Of a stretch of DNA of 64,000 bases, positions 54,012 to 63,260 are shown piece by piece. This DNA comes from Rhizobium favelukesii (GTDB lineage Bacteria > Pseudomonadota > Alphaproteobacteria > Rhizobiales > Rhizobiaceae), in contig NZ_HG916852.1 of the NCBI RefSeq assembly GCF_000577275.2, forward strand, positions 189,001-253,000, in the 5' to 3' direction. The translations under genes and the position numbers were made by a program. A model generated the notes under the pieces. That model was not told where the DNA came from. It saw only the letters and a list, made by a program, of their open reading frames with translations, and ran no database searches. Each line of letters starts with the position of its first letter. Position 1 is the first letter of the stretch.

Positions 54012-55570
54012 GTCGGCCGTGAAGAACTCGCAAGCCGTTGATTTGATCTAAGAATCGAGGGGTCTGCAGATTTTCTAATTGCAGGAAACGGCCGCCGAAC
54101 AGGCTGTTTCCTTGCAAAATCAGTTTGAGGTTTCCCTGGTTGGCGAAGCGTGATTCACTGGGTTATCGCGATGAATCGGAGAGCCAGGAATGGGTAAACC
54201 ACGCGAACGGCGCGAAACGGGTGAACAGGATTTGTTCCGATCCCGGCTGGACCAGATCATCAACATGAAGCACGAACTGGTGCGCCTGGCGCAGGCGATC
54301 GACTGGCCTGTGTTGGAAGCCCGCTTTGGGACGGTGTATTCGGACGGAGCGGGCATGCCGCCATTGCCGACGCGGCTGATGGCGGGGCTGGCCATTCTTA
54401 AGCACACGTTCAGCCTGTCGGACGAGGCCCTGTGCGAGCGCTGGGTGGAGAACCCCTATTTCCAGTACCTGTGCGGCGAGGAGTTCTTTCGGCACGACCT
54501 ATCGTTCGACCGCTCCTCGATGACGCGCTGGCGGCAGCGCATGGGCGAGGAGCGGATCGCCGCGCTCTTGCAAGAGAGCCTGGCCGTGGCTGTCAAGACA
54601 GGCGCGATGAAGCCGCAGGATACGCGGCAGGTGATCGTGGACACGACCGTTCAACCGAAGAACGTCATGTTCCCGACGGATGCCAAGCTTATTCACCGGG
54701 CGCGCGAACGGTTGGTGCGGCTGGCGAAGAAAATGGGGCTGGATCTGCGCCAGACCTATCTTCGGGTCGGTAAATTCGCCCTGATCCAATACCAACGCTA
54801 CGCTCATGCGAAGCAATTCAAACGGGCCGGCAAGGCACTGCGCAAGTTGAAGACCTATCTCGGCCGGATCGTTCGCGACATCGAGCGTCAGATCGCCGGT
54901 GACGAACAACTCGACGCGATCTTCAAATGGTCGCTCTATCAGGCAAAAACGGTCATCGAGCAGCGGCAACGTCAGCGTGGCCGCAAGATCTATAGCCTGC
55001 ACGCCGACGAGGTCGAGTGCATTGGCAAAGGCAAGGCGCACAAGCCTTACGAGTTCGGCGTGAAGGTGTCCGTGGCCACAACACTGAACCGTTCAAAGGG
55101 CGGGCAGTTCGCCCTGCACGCGGCGGCGCTGCCCGGCAATCCGTACGACGGCCACACGCTCGCGACCGTCGTTCCGGATATGGAAAAGATGATCGGCAAC
55201 GAGGTCACCCGCATTCTGGCCGACGCTGGATACCGCGGCCACAATGCTCCCGAAAGTCACAAGCTGAGGGTCTTCACCAGCGGCCAGAAGCGCCGCCTCA
55301 CGCCCGCCATCAAGCGCCAGATGCGACGACGATCGGCGGTCGAACCCGTCATTGGACACCTCAAGAGCGAACACAGAATGGACCGCAATTATCTCGCTGG
55401 CGAACAGGGGGATGCCGTCAATGCCGTTCTGGCCGCAGCCGGATACAACTTTTCCCTCCTGCTGCGATGGTTCAGGCAGCTTTTGTGTCTGGTAGCCGCA
55501 CTAATCTCCACGTCCCAGAGCCGATCGATACCGCAGCTCAATGTCTGATAGCGAGTTCTTCACGATCGAC
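54012..55570 (+). mobile_element. Insertion sequence, 1,559 bp, IS5-family-like
   Basis: The ends are imperfect 20-bp inverted repeats (GTCGGCCGTGAAGAACTCGC left; right end matches in 18 of 20). It carries one intact transposase gene and is flanked by a 6-bp duplication. It interrupts the MNT-HEPN gene in the middle of the HEPN part. Ends were defined by exact rejoining of the host reading frame after removal. Confidence 0.85.
54190..55548 (+). CDS. DDE transposase, IS5-family-like (DUF772 N-terminal domain)
   Basis: An intact 452-residue transposase. The N-terminal DUF772-type region (about 50-130; PPLPTRLMAGLAILKHTFSL) is followed by a DDE catalytic core with Asp151 (VIVDTTVQPKN), Asp345 (ILADAGYRG) and Glu385 (SAVEPVIGHLKSEHRM). 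A Lys/Arg-rich helical insert lies between about 175 and 270. The closest family is IS5-like, although a 6-bp duplication is unusual for that family, so subgroup assignment is open. All catalytic residues and both ends are present, so it may be active. Confidence 0.9.
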   Translation: MGKPRERRETGEQDLFRSRLDQIINMKHELVRLAQAIDWPVLEARFGTVYSDGAGMPPLPTRLMAGLAILKHTFSLSDEALCERWVENPYFQYLCGEEFFRHDLSFDRSSMTRWRQRMGEERIAALLQESLAVAVKTGAMKPQDTRQVIVDTTVQPKNVMFPTDAKLIHRARERLVRLAKKMGLDLRQTYLRVGKFALIQYQRYAHAKQFKRAGKALRKLKTYLGRIVRDIERQIAGDEQLDAIFKWSLYQAKTVIEQRQRQRGRKIYSLHADEVECIGKGKAHKPYEFGVKVSVATTLNRSKGGQFALHAAALPGNPYDGHTLATVVPDMEKMIGNEVTRILADAGYRGHNAPESHKLRVFTSGQKRRLTPAIKRQMRRRSAVEPVIGHLKSEHRMDRNYLAGEQGDAVNAVLAAAGYNFSLLLRWFRQLLCLVAALISTSQSRSIPQLNV

Positions 55571-55576
55571 TAGTTG
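55571..55576 (+). repeat. Target-site duplication, right copy (TAGTTG)
   Basis: Second copy of the 6-bp duplication flanking the insertion sequence. Confidence 0.8.
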
Positions 55577-56327
55577 GTTGGCGTCAGCAGGACGCAGGAA
55601 TAGGCCTGCTCGATCGATTGATGAAGCTCAAAAGCGGCCACGCGAAGCTCCTGCTCTGGAACATAGAACCGACATCCCTTCAGAAATGTCCGTGCCAGCG
55701 AAAACCGATCCACATAATGCTCACTCGCCACTCGCAATTGATCCGCCGGTGAGAGTGGCTTGGGTTCCGCAAGCGGCTCATCATCCAGTTCATAAAGGAC
55801 GATACCTTCCTTGCGGATATCGGCGAAGAAATATTGTCCTTCCTTCAGGTAGGCGTTCACCTCGCGCCTGGAATGAACGATGAAGCTCACGGCGTTTCGA
55901 TCGACCTTTCGTGGATCAACCGGTCGGGGGCCTTGTACCAGTAATCGGCGAACTCGCAGAGTTTGCGATTGTTGACGATGATCAGGAGATCGAAGTCCGA
56001 CCGATAGCCCTTCATCGTGAAGGGTTCATCCACCCAGCCTCCCTTGGGCATAGGAGCCGAACAGGACGATCTTCAGGATACGACCGCGCTTCTTGAAGTC
56101 TGCAGTGCCGTCCGTCAGCGCGTCTTCAAATTCCTCATGGAGGATTTCCAGAATGCGGCCAAGCTCGCGCTGCTTGGGGTAGCGGAATATGATCGACGGA
56201 CGACTGCATGGAAGACCGATAGGTGAAAGATCCTGCACCGTCCACCCGCAGTTTTAATAGTCTCCACCTTGCTTGAAGGACACGGGCGAGATACCCCGGA
56301 CGTCGTGACGGGGGCCATAGCCGCAAA

Positions 56328-56351
56328 AGGCCTTGCCCGGAAGCAAGGCCT
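56328..56351 (-). terminator. Intrinsic terminator of msrA
   Basis: A perfect 9-bp stem (AGGCCTTGC with GCAAGGCCT) and 6-base loop, followed on the minus strand by TTT. It lies 56 bases beyond the msrA stop codon. Confidence 0.75.
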
Positions 56352-56407
56352 CTTTAATTCAGACCCAATCCGGCGCTGAGAAAGGCGCGACGGAAGGATC
56401 GCCGATC

Positions 56408-56929
56408 CTAGCCGACGGCAGCTGCGCTTTGGTCGCGCTTCGGCAACTTCCAACCCGGTCGGACAAAGTGGCAGGTGTAGCCGTTCGGAATGCGCTCCAG
56501 ATAATCCTGGTGCTCCGGTTCCGCCTCCCAGAAGGCGCTCACCGGAACGACCTGGGTGACGACCTTGCCGGGCCACAGGCCCGACGCGTTCACGTCAGCG
56601 ATGGTGTCTTCGGCGGTCAACCGCTGTTCCTCGTTGTCGTAGAATATCGCCGACCTGTAGCTGGCGCCGAGGTCGTTGCCTTGCCGGTTGAGCGTCGTCG
56701 GGTCATGGATCTGGAAAAAGAATTCGAGGATGTCGCGGTAGCTGATCTTCGAGGGATCGAACATGATCTCGATTGCCTCGGCATGATTGCCGTGATTGCG
56801 ATATGTCGCATTCGCCACCTCGCCACCCGTGTAGCCCACGCGAGTTGACACGACGCCGGGATAGCGTCTGATGAGATCCTGCATACCCCAAAAGCAACCG
56901 CCCGCCAGTACCGCACGCTCTACAGTCAT
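56408..56929 (-). CDS. msrA: Peptide-methionine (S)-S-oxide reductase
   Basis: A 173-residue MsrA with the catalytic GGCFWG motif at residues 10-15 and the conserved GYTGG and [11 protein letters not shown] segments. It repairs oxidised methionine using thioredoxin. No C-terminal resolving Cys is evident after the catalytic domain, so recycling may use a different cysteine arrangement. AAAGGA lies seven bases before the ATG. No MsrB is adjacent. Confidence 0.95.
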   Translation of the reverse strand: MTVERAVLAGGCFWGMQDLIRRYPGVVSTRVGYTGGEVANATYRNHGNHAEAIEIMFDPSKISYRDILEFFFQIHDPTTLNRQGNDLGASYRSAIFYDNEEQRLTAEDTIADVNASGLWPGKVVTQVVPVSAFWEAEPEHQDYLERIPNGYTCHFVRPGWKLPKRDQSAAAVG

Positions 56930-57060
56930 TGGATCGTCCTTTCAGTCAAACAATGCGCGTCAAACATAGGCAGCCCGCGCCTTGCCCCGTAAATGGGGAG
57001 TGGAACCGACTTTTGCCAGTTCATGTCTCCCTCCGGCCGTTTCGTATCTGCCGCTGCGAA

Positions 57061-57456
57061 TTACCGCTTCATGTCGGGGCAGACGTATGGAGCCTTCGCC
57101 GCAGCATAGGTGCGCTCGACAACATCCTTTCCTGCGGTGATCTGAAGAGTGAGACCATCCGAGGAAACGGCTTTTATTTTGGCCCGTATCGTCGCTCCGT
57201 CCTCGTCCCATGAAAGCTCGTTGGGGGACAATTGCTTCCAAGTCCTGAGAGCATAAGTCTCCCAGCAGGAGTCGATAAGGAGTTTGCCTTTCGGCAGAAA
57301 GATCATCATTGGACCGGGCAGGCCGGACTGCGCTTTGGCTTCTATCCACGGCGTGCCGACCAGCAAAGCTGTGACAGCCTTCTCAGCAGCAAGGGTTGGT
57401 GTTGAGAGAAGCAATGCGGCGATCGGGCCGGCTGCTGCAACTGGGGTTATCCTCAA
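57061..57456 (-). CDS. Small secreted hypothetical protein, TTG start
   Basis: 131 residues with a signal peptide (RITPVAAAGPIAALLLSTP, cleavage after LAA) and a beta-rich mature part (IDSCWETYALRTWKQLSPNE; IRAKIKAVSSDGLTLQITA) with two Cys. The only ATG in frame at the left would add 27 atypical residues; TTG 57456 has GGAG seven bases upstream and starts the signal peptide directly, so it is preferred. No family recognised. Confidence 0.65.
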   Translation of the reverse strand: MRITPVAAAGPIAALLLSTPTLAAEKAVTALLVGTPWIEAKAQSGLPGPMMIFLPKGKLLIDSCWETYALRTWKQLSPNELSWDEDGATIRAKIKAVSSDGLTLQITAGKDVVERTYAAAKAPYVCPDMKR

Positions 57457-57590
57457 AGTCGTTCTCCATAGGCCGGAATCGCCGCCCCGAGCATCAATCA
57501 CGATTGGGCGAGAATGTGGCCGGACCCTTACGCGCACTGCGCACTGTAAAATAGGATCGGCATTTCAGGACGAACGTCCAAGCGTGGCGC

Positions 57591-58895
57591 TTAAACGAGC
57601 ACCGCCTGATCGACGCGATCTTCCGTTCCAAAGAACTTCAGGTAGCGCTGAACCTCTGCGGGATCGCCCGTTGCCTTCTGCGGATTGTCCGACAGTTTCA
57701 CGGCGGGGCGGCCATTGGCGTCGATGACCTTGCAAACGATGGAGATCGGGTTGAGCCCGGAGATCTCCGTCGGCGCGCAGCCGACGAAATCGTTGGTGAG
57801 GTTGGTGCCCCAGCCGAAGCTCATCCGCACCTTGCCCTCGAAGTGCTTGTAGGTGTCGATGATCGCATCGACGTCGAGCCCGTCCGAGAAGATGAGCAGC
57901 TTCTGGCGGGGATCGCGACCCATCTTTTTCCACCACTCGATGATCTTCTCGCCGCCCTCGATCGGCGGGGCGCTATCCGGACGGAAGCCGGTCCAATCGG
58001 CGACCCATTCAGGCGCGTCGCGCAGGAAGGCGGCCGTGCCGAACGCATCCGGAAGCACGATCAGCAGGTTGCCGCCGTAAAGCTTGTTCCAGTCCCGCAG
58101 AACCTTGTAGGGCGCATTGAGCAGTTCCTTGTCTGTTGCGGCGAGCGCTGCGGCCACCATCGGCAGCTCGTGGGCGTTCGTGCCCACGGCCTCCAGATCG
58201 GAATCCATGGCGAGTAGGACGTTGCTGGTGCCGGTGAAGGCAGGGCCAATGCCTTCCTTCAATGCTTCGACGCACCAGCGCTGCCACAGGAAGCTGTGGC
58301 GGCGGCGTGTGCCGAAATCCGAGATGCGGAGACCAGGCAGTTCACGCAGCCGCTCTACCTTCTCCCACATCCTTGCCTTCGCGCGGGCATAGAGAACATC
58401 GAGCGTGAACGGCCCAAGCGCCTTCATCGCAGAGCGCGACCGCAGCTCATTGACGATGGCGAGCGCCGGGATTTCCCACATGGTCGTCTCCTTCCACGAT
58501 CCGTGGAAGTCGAGCCCATACTGGCCGTCGCGCTTCGACAGCTCATATTCTGGCAGCTGGAAATGAGAGAGCCAGGCGAGAAACTCAGGCTCGAAGATCT
58601 GCGCGCGCCCGTAGAAGCTGTTACCTGCGAGCCAGATCATCTCCTTCTTGGAGAGGCGGAGCGAACGGGCATGGTCGAGTTGCTCGCGCAGTTCGCCCTC
58701 GTCGATCTCTTCGGCCAGCAGCACCCGTTTTGTGCGGTTGATGAGCGTGAAAGTCGCGTTGACGTCTGGATAGAGTTTCCAGATCATCTGCAACATGAGC
58801 AGCTTGTAGAAGTCGGTGTCGATCAGGCTGCGAACAATCGGATCGAGCTTCCAGGTGTGATTGTAAACGCGCCGTGCGATATCGGTCTTGGCCAT
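57591..58895 (-). CDS. pncB: Nicotinate phosphoribosyltransferase
   Basis: 434 residues. The N-terminus [23 protein letters not shown] and the active-site [14 protein letters not shown] (with the phosphorylatable His) are typical of PncB, as is [11 protein letters not shown]. It makes nicotinate mononucleotide in the NAD salvage pathway. It appears monocistronic. Confidence 0.96.
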   Translation of the reverse strand: MAKTDIARRVYNHTWKLDPIVRSLIDTDFYKLLMLQMIWKLYPDVNATFTLINRTKRVLLAEEIDEGELREQLDHARSLRLSKKEMIWLAGNSFYGRAQIFEPEFLAWLSHFQLPEYELSKRDGQYGLDFHGSWKETTMWEIPALAIVNELRSRSAMKALGPFTLDVLYARAKARMWEKVERLRELPGLRISDFGTRRRHSFLWQRWCVEALKEGIGPAFTGTSNVLLAMDSDLEAVGTNAHELPMVAAALAATDKELLNAPYKVLRDWNKLYGGNLLIVLPDAFGTAAFLRDAPEWVADWTGFRPDSAPPIEGGEKIIEWWKKMGRDPRQKLLIFSDGLDVDAIIDTYKHFEGKVRMSFGWGTNLTNDFVGCAPTEISGLNPISIVCKVIDANGRPAVKLSDNPQKATGDPAEVQRYLKFFGTEDRVDQAVLV

Positions 58896-59067
58896 GAACT
58901 CCGCCCATTTCCGAACCGGACAAATCGCGCCAAAAGCCGACGCACGAAGACCGGCTCGTGTGCTTTCTTATCGAAAAATCGGTCGATAAAGTCCAGCGCA
59001 AATAGAAATGTACCCCTGCCGGCAATCCGGCAGGGCTTGCTGGTGACCGCCTTGACCCGCCGCGTTC

Positions 59068-59418
59068 TTATTGCGCAGGCGCATTCGGGGTTGCCGGTGC
59101 CATGTTCGATGCCGGCGGCTGGGACGGTGTCTCGGTTGGTACGGCCTTGCCGTTCTGCAGCGAAGGCGATGGCGCCGGTGACGGCTGCTGCGACTGAAGC
59201 TGCTGTCCCGGCTGCTGCGGCGCGACCTCCGCCGACTCCTTCTTGCCCCAGATTTCAACGGGGATCCATACGATGAAGGCAAGCATCAACGCGACGATCA
59301 GGACCGTAAGAATACGAGTGCCCATGCGGCCCTGCTTCGCCTTGACTGGCGAAATCGTCTCTTCGGCGTGGAGCTTGCCGTCGGATTGTTCCCAGCGCGT
59401 TTCCGTCTGGTGAGCCAT
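59068..59418 (-). CDS. Hypothetical single-pass membrane protein with Pro/Gln-rich tail
   Basis: 116 residues: a charged cytoplasmic N-terminus (MAHQTETRWEQSDGKLHAEE), one transmembrane helix (ILTVLIVALMLAFIVWIPV), and a low-complexity Gln/Pro/Ser tail, probably periplasmic. The start at 59418 follows AAGGAGAAAGG-like sequence. A family is not recognised. Confidence 0.7.
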   Translation of the reverse strand: MAHQTETRWEQSDGKLHAEETISPVKAKQGRMGTRILTVLIVALMLAFIVWIPVEIWGKKESAEVAPQQPGQQLQSQQPSPAPSPSLQNGKAVPTETPSQPPASNMAPATPNAPAQ

Positions 59419-59509
59419 GCCTTTCTCCTTCCGGTGTCGCGCGAGCCATGGTCGGCCCGGGCGCTTCATCTGGGAGAAAAACGAATGGCGCGCAGCATGG
59501 TTCCTGCGC

Positions 59510-60469
59510 TCAATAGCCTGCCTGTCGGTCGACAATGAATTGCAGCGGCTCGCCGCTCTCATAGCGCGCGATCTGGTGCTCGACGTGCCGGAAGAGCGCG
59601 GTCTCGTCGGATACGGCTGCATCGTGCGGCGTGATGAACACGTTCTCCAGCCCCCAGAGCGGATCGTCGGACGGCAGCGGCTCGACCGCGAATACGTCGA
59701 GCGAGGCGCCGCCGAGCACGCCGTTCTGAACCGCGGCGACAATGTCGGCCTGGACCTGGCTTTTGCCGCGGCCGGCATTGATGAACACCGGCTTGCCGAG
59801 CGCGCCGCCCTGCCGCAGTTTTGTGAACAGCTTGGCATTGTAGAAGCCGGTGGTCTCAGGGGTCAGCGGCAGCAGGCCGACGAGAAAATCCGTTCGGGAC
59901 AGGAATTCATCGAGCTCACCGGCGCCGAACGTCTCGACGCCGTCGATCTTCTTGCCGCTGCGCGACCATCCGATGACGTCGAAACCCATGATCATCAGCT
60001 TGCGTGCGGCGTCCTGGCCTAGCACGCCCAGTCCCATGATGCCGACGGTGATCTCGGCTGCCTCAGGCGGAACGAGCTTGCCCCAGATGCGCGCGCGCTG
60101 GTCCTTGTCGTGCTGGTATTGTTGCCTGAGGTGCATGAGGCACTGCATCACGACCCATTCGCTCATACGGGTCGTCAGGCTCCGATCGACGAAACGGACG
60201 ATCGGAACGTCGGGCAACCCTGGAAGGTTCATGAAGCTGTCGACGCCGGCGCCGCCGGAGAAGATGGCCTTGAGGTTCGGGGCACGTGTAAAAAGATCCG
60301 CGTCCGGCTTCCAGAGTAGCGCATAGTCAATGCCGGTCAGATCACGATCCTTGCTCGCTGGGTCGGCAATATTGATGCTGCCGCGATCCGGAAAGGCCGT
60401 CTTGAGGATGCGGGCAACGGTCTCAGGGTCGAACTTGAGGTCGACGAGGATGGGCGGTCTTGCGGTCAT
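59510..60469 (-). CDS. ghrA: Glyoxylate/hydroxypyruvate reductase A-type 2-hydroxyacid dehydrogenase
   Basis: 319 residues of the D-isomer 2-hydroxyacid dehydrogenase family: nucleotide-binding VGIMGLGVLGQDAA, catalytic Arg in INAGRGK, and the His in FITPHDAAVSDE. It reduces glyoxylate or hydroxypyruvate with NADPH in GhrA-type enzymes. It follows yejF by eight bases and is probably co-transcribed with the transporter. Confidence 0.9.
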   Translation of the reverse strand: MTARPPILVDLKFDPETVARILKTAFPDRGSINIADPASKDRDLTGIDYALLWKPDADLFTRAPNLKAIFSGGAGVDSFMNLPGLPDVPIVRFVDRSLTTRMSEWVVMQCLMHLRQQYQHDKDQRARIWGKLVPPEAAEITVGIMGLGVLGQDAARKLMIMGFDVIGWSRSGKKIDGVETFGAGELDEFLSRTDFLVGLLPLTPETTGFYNAKLFTKLRQGGALGKPVFINAGRGKSQVQADIVAAVQNGVLGGASLDVFAVEPLPSDDPLWGLENVFITPHDAAVSDETALFRHVEHQIARYESGEPLQFIVDRQAGY

Positions 60470-60477
60470 GGTGTTCT

Positions 60478-62115
60478 TTACTGTTGGACGGCGGGTGTCG
60501 GAACCGCCTCGATGTTGAAGGCGGCAGCCATCAGGGCCTTGGTATAGTCGTCCTTTGGCGCGCGAAAGATCTCCGCGGACGGACCCTGCTCGACGACCTT
60601 CCCGAAGCGCATGACGATGACGTCGTTTGCCAGCGCCTTCACCACTTTCAGGTCATGGCTGATGAACAGGTAGGCGAGGTCATGCTTCTTCTGCAGATCG
60701 CGCAGCAGGTCCACGACCTGTGCCTGAACGCTCATGTCGAGCGCGGATGTCGGCTCGTCCAACATCACGAAGCGCGGCTTCAGCACCATGGCGCGAGCAA
60801 TGGCGATGCGCTGGCGCTGGCCGCCGGAAAACTCGTGCGGATAGCGCCAGCGGGTCAGCGGATCGAGGCCGACTTCCTCCAGCGCCCAGCAGACGCGCTG
60901 ATCGCGCTCCTCGTAGGAGAGTGACCGCTCATGCACCTTGAGGCCTTCCGCGATGATGTCGCCAACCGACATGCGGGGGCTGAGCGAGCCGTAGGGGTCC
61001 TGGAAAACGACCTGCAGCTGATTGCGCAGCGGACGCATTTCCGTGAATGAATAGCTGGCTATATCCGTGCCGACGAAGCTGATTTGACCTTGCGAGGAGA
61101 TCAGCCGCGTCAGCGCCAGGCCCAACGTTGTCTTGCCGGAGCCGGATTCGCCGACGACGCCGAGCGTCTGTCCGGCGCGCAGCTGGAGATCGATGCCGTC
61201 CACGGCCTTCACATGATCGACGACCTTGCGCATCAGGCCGGCCTTGATCGGGAACCAAACGCGGATATCGGCCCCCTGCATCACGACCGGCTTGGAGGGA
61301 TCGGCAAGCGGCGGCTCACCGCGCGGCTCGGATGCCAGCAGATGCCGGGTGTAGTCGTGCTTCGGATTGCGGAAGACCTCTTCCACCGTACCAGTCTCGA
61401 CGATCTTGCCCTTGGTCATCACGCAGACGCGGTCGGCGAATTTGCGAACGATGCCGAGGTCGTGGGTGATGAAAAGCATGGACATGCCATGCTGGCCCTT
61501 CAGTTGCCGCAGCAGCTCCAGAATCTGCGCCTGCACGGTGACGTCGAGCGCGGTCGTCGGCTCGTCGGCAATCAGCAACTCCGGGCGGTTGGCGAGCGCC
61601 ATGGCGATCATCACGCGTTGTCGCTGCCCACCGGAAAGCTCGTGCGGATAGGCGTTCAGGCGCTTTTCCGGCTCGCGGATGCCAACCTGGTTCAGCAATT
61701 CAAGGATCCGCTTGCGGGCAGCCTGCCCGGTCAGGCCCTGGTGCAGTTCGAGGATCTCAGCAATTTGCTTCTCGATCGTGTGCAGCGGGTTGAGCGATGT
61801 CATCGGCTCCTGGAAGATCATCGTGATGTCATTGCCGCGCACCGCGCGCAATGCTTTGTCGGATGCCTTCAGCAGGTCCTTGCCCTTGAACAGGATTTCG
61901 CCCGAGGGATGGCTTGCCGCCGGGTAGGGAAGCAGGCGCAGGATCGAATTGGCAGAGACCGATTTGCCGGAGCCGGACTCGCCAACCAGCGCCACGACTT
62001 CGCCCTTGCGGATATCGAACGACACGTGATCGACAGCCAGCGATGTATCTCCGCCCTGGTGGAAAGCCACCGAAAGATCGCGAACGGAAAGCAGTGTTTC
62101 GGCAGCGTCACTCAT
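60478..62115 (-). CDS. yejF: Peptide ABC transporter ATP-binding protein, YejF type
   Basis: 545 residues with two ABC domains, each with Walker A ([21 protein letters not shown]), signature ([28 protein letters not shown]) and Walker B. A fused double ATPase is the mark of YejF as opposed to separate DppD/DppF. Start overlaps the yejE stop (ATGA). YejABEF imports microcin C in enterobacteria and is linked to tolerance of host antimicrobial peptides in rhizobia and Brucella. Confidence 0.95.
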   Translation of the reverse strand: MSDAAETLLSVRDLSVAFHQGGDTSLAVDHVSFDIRKGEVVALVGESGSGKSVSANSILRLLPYPAASHPSGEILFKGKDLLKASDKALRAVRGNDITMIFQEPMTSLNPLHTIEKQIAEILELHQGLTGQAARKRILELLNQVGIREPEKRLNAYPHELSGGQRQRVMIAMALANRPELLIADEPTTALDVTVQAQILELLRQLKGQHGMSMLFITHDLGIVRKFADRVCVMTKGKIVETGTVEEVFRNPKHDYTRHLLASEPRGEPPLADPSKPVVMQGADIRVWFPIKAGLMRKVVDHVKAVDGIDLQLRAGQTLGVVGESGSGKTTLGLALTRLISSQGQISFVGTDIASYSFTEMRPLRNQLQVVFQDPYGSLSPRMSVGDIIAEGLKVHERSLSYEERDQRVCWALEEVGLDPLTRWRYPHEFSGGQRQRIAIARAMVLKPRFVMLDEPTSALDMSVQAQVVDLLRDLQKKHDLAYLFISHDLKVVKALANDVIVMRFGKVVEQGPSAEIFRAPKDDYTKALMAAAFNIEAVPTPAVQQ

Positions 62116-63260
62116 TGAAACGTCTTCCTGGGATCGAATGCATCACGAACCGCTTCGCCGATGAAGATCAAGAGCGACAGCATGATCGACATGGTGAAGA
62201 ACGCGGTCAGCCCGAGCCACGGCGCCTGCAGGTTCGCCTTGCCCTGGGCGATCATCTCGCCGAGCGAGGGCGAACCGGGCGGCATGCCGAAACCGAGGAA
62301 GTCGAGCGAGGTCAGCGTCGTGATTGAGCCCGACAGGATGAACGGCAGGAAAGTGAGCGTCGCCACCATCGCGTTTGGCAGCAGGTGACGCCACATGATC
62401 GTCCGGTTGTTCACCCCGAGCGCGCGGGCAGCGCGCACATATTCGAAGTTGCGGGCCCGCAGGAATTCCGCCCGCACGACGCCGACGAAGCCAACCCACG
62501 AGAAGAGCAGCATGATGCCGAGCAGCACGAAGAAGCCGGGCGGCAGGATGGCCGCGATGATCAAGAGGATGTAGAGCACCGGCATCGACGACCAGATCTC
62601 GATGAAGCGCTGCAGCAGCAAGTCCGTCCAGCCGCCGAAGTAGCCCTGGATCGCGCCGGCGCTGACGCCGATGATGGCGGAGCAGATCGTCAGGACCAGG
62701 CCGAACAAGACCGAGACGCGGAAGCCGTAGATCACACGGGCAAGCACATCGCGTGCCTGATCGTCCGTGCCGAGCCAGTTGAGATTGCCAAAGTTGCAGC
62801 CGCGGTCGGCCGCTCCCTGCGGATAGCCGGAGCAGCGCTCCTCCTTGCTCATCAGCCAGAAGGGCGGTGTCGGGGCCGAATGCGGGATGTTCGAATTGAC
62901 AGAGCGATAGGAGTAGCGGATCGGCGGCCAGATCATCCAGCCGTTGGCATTGATCTCGTCGGTGATGACGTCGGAGCGGTAATCCGTCTCGGCCAGGAAG
63001 CCGCCGAACTTCTCCTCGGGATAGTTGACGACTACGGGAAACAGGATCTCGCCCTTGTAGGAGGCGACGATCGGCCGGTCATTGGCGATGAACTCGGCAA
63101 ACAGGCTGAGCACGAACAGGATGAGGAACAGAAAGAGCGACCAGTAGCCGCGCCGGTTCGCCTTGAAATTCTTCCAGCGGCGGACGTTGGTCGGCGACTG
63201 CAGGCCTTTGCGAGGCGGCTTGACCGGCGTCGCGGTCGTCGGATTGGCGGCGGTGTCCAT
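62112..63260 (-). CDS. yejE: Peptide ABC transporter permease, YejE type
   Basis: 382 residues: a long N-terminal region with one transmembrane helix (about 35-55), a periplasmic insert (with NFGNLNWLGTDDQARDVLARV), and a C-terminal permease core with the EAA loop (AARALGVNNRTIMWRHLLPN). The long insert distinguishes YejE from DppC. The start at 63260 overlaps the yejB stop; the much longer open frame upstream is the shadow of yejB. Confidence 0.95.
   Translation of the reverse strand: MDTAANPTTATPVKPPRKGLQSPTNVRRWKNFKANRRGYWSLFLFLILFVLSLFAEFIANDRPIVASYKGEILFPVVVNYPEEKFGGFLAETDYRSDVITDEINANGWMIWPPIRYSYRSVNSNIPHSAPTPPFWLMSKEERCSGYPQGAADRGCNFGNLNWLGTDDQARDVLARVIYGFRVSVLFGLVLTICSAIIGVSAGAIQGYFGGWTDLLLQRFIEIWSSMPVLYILLIIAAILPPGFFVLLGIMLLFSWVGFVGVVRAEFLRARNFEYVRAARALGVNNRTIMWRHLLPNAMVATLTFLPFILSGSITTLTSLDFLGFGMPPGSPSLGEMIAQGKANLQAPWLGLTAFFTMSIMLSLLIFIGEAVRDAFDPRKTFQ

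Larger units (their letters stand above)
53667..56209 (-). pseudogene. MNT-HEPN (nucleotidyltransferase plus HEPN domain) gene, frameshifted and split by an insertion sequence
   Basis: Reading leftwards from ATG 56209: MQSSVDHIP, PKQRELGRILEILHEEFEDAL, LFGSYA then GGWVDEPFTMKGYRSDFDLL (the GS and DxD nucleotidyltransferase motifs), and VSFIVHSRREVNAYLKEGQY. The HEPN region follows with LRVAAFELHQSIEQAYSCVL. After the insertion come YGPPSHNIKFLRSLAEEQD and AEAFPREQHRERAWFNTLNE, ending at TGA 53667-53669. Frames change near 56185, 56045, 55893 and 53965. Removing the insertion and one target copy restores the frame at the junction. Intact relatives are toxin-antitoxin type fusions. Confidence 0.75.

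Noticed and set aside
52425..56407. Right attachment copy of the tRNA-Ser 3' end
   Set aside because: No second copy of the T-arm/acceptor sequence was found by eye in the patch, so an att-bounded island could not be claimed.
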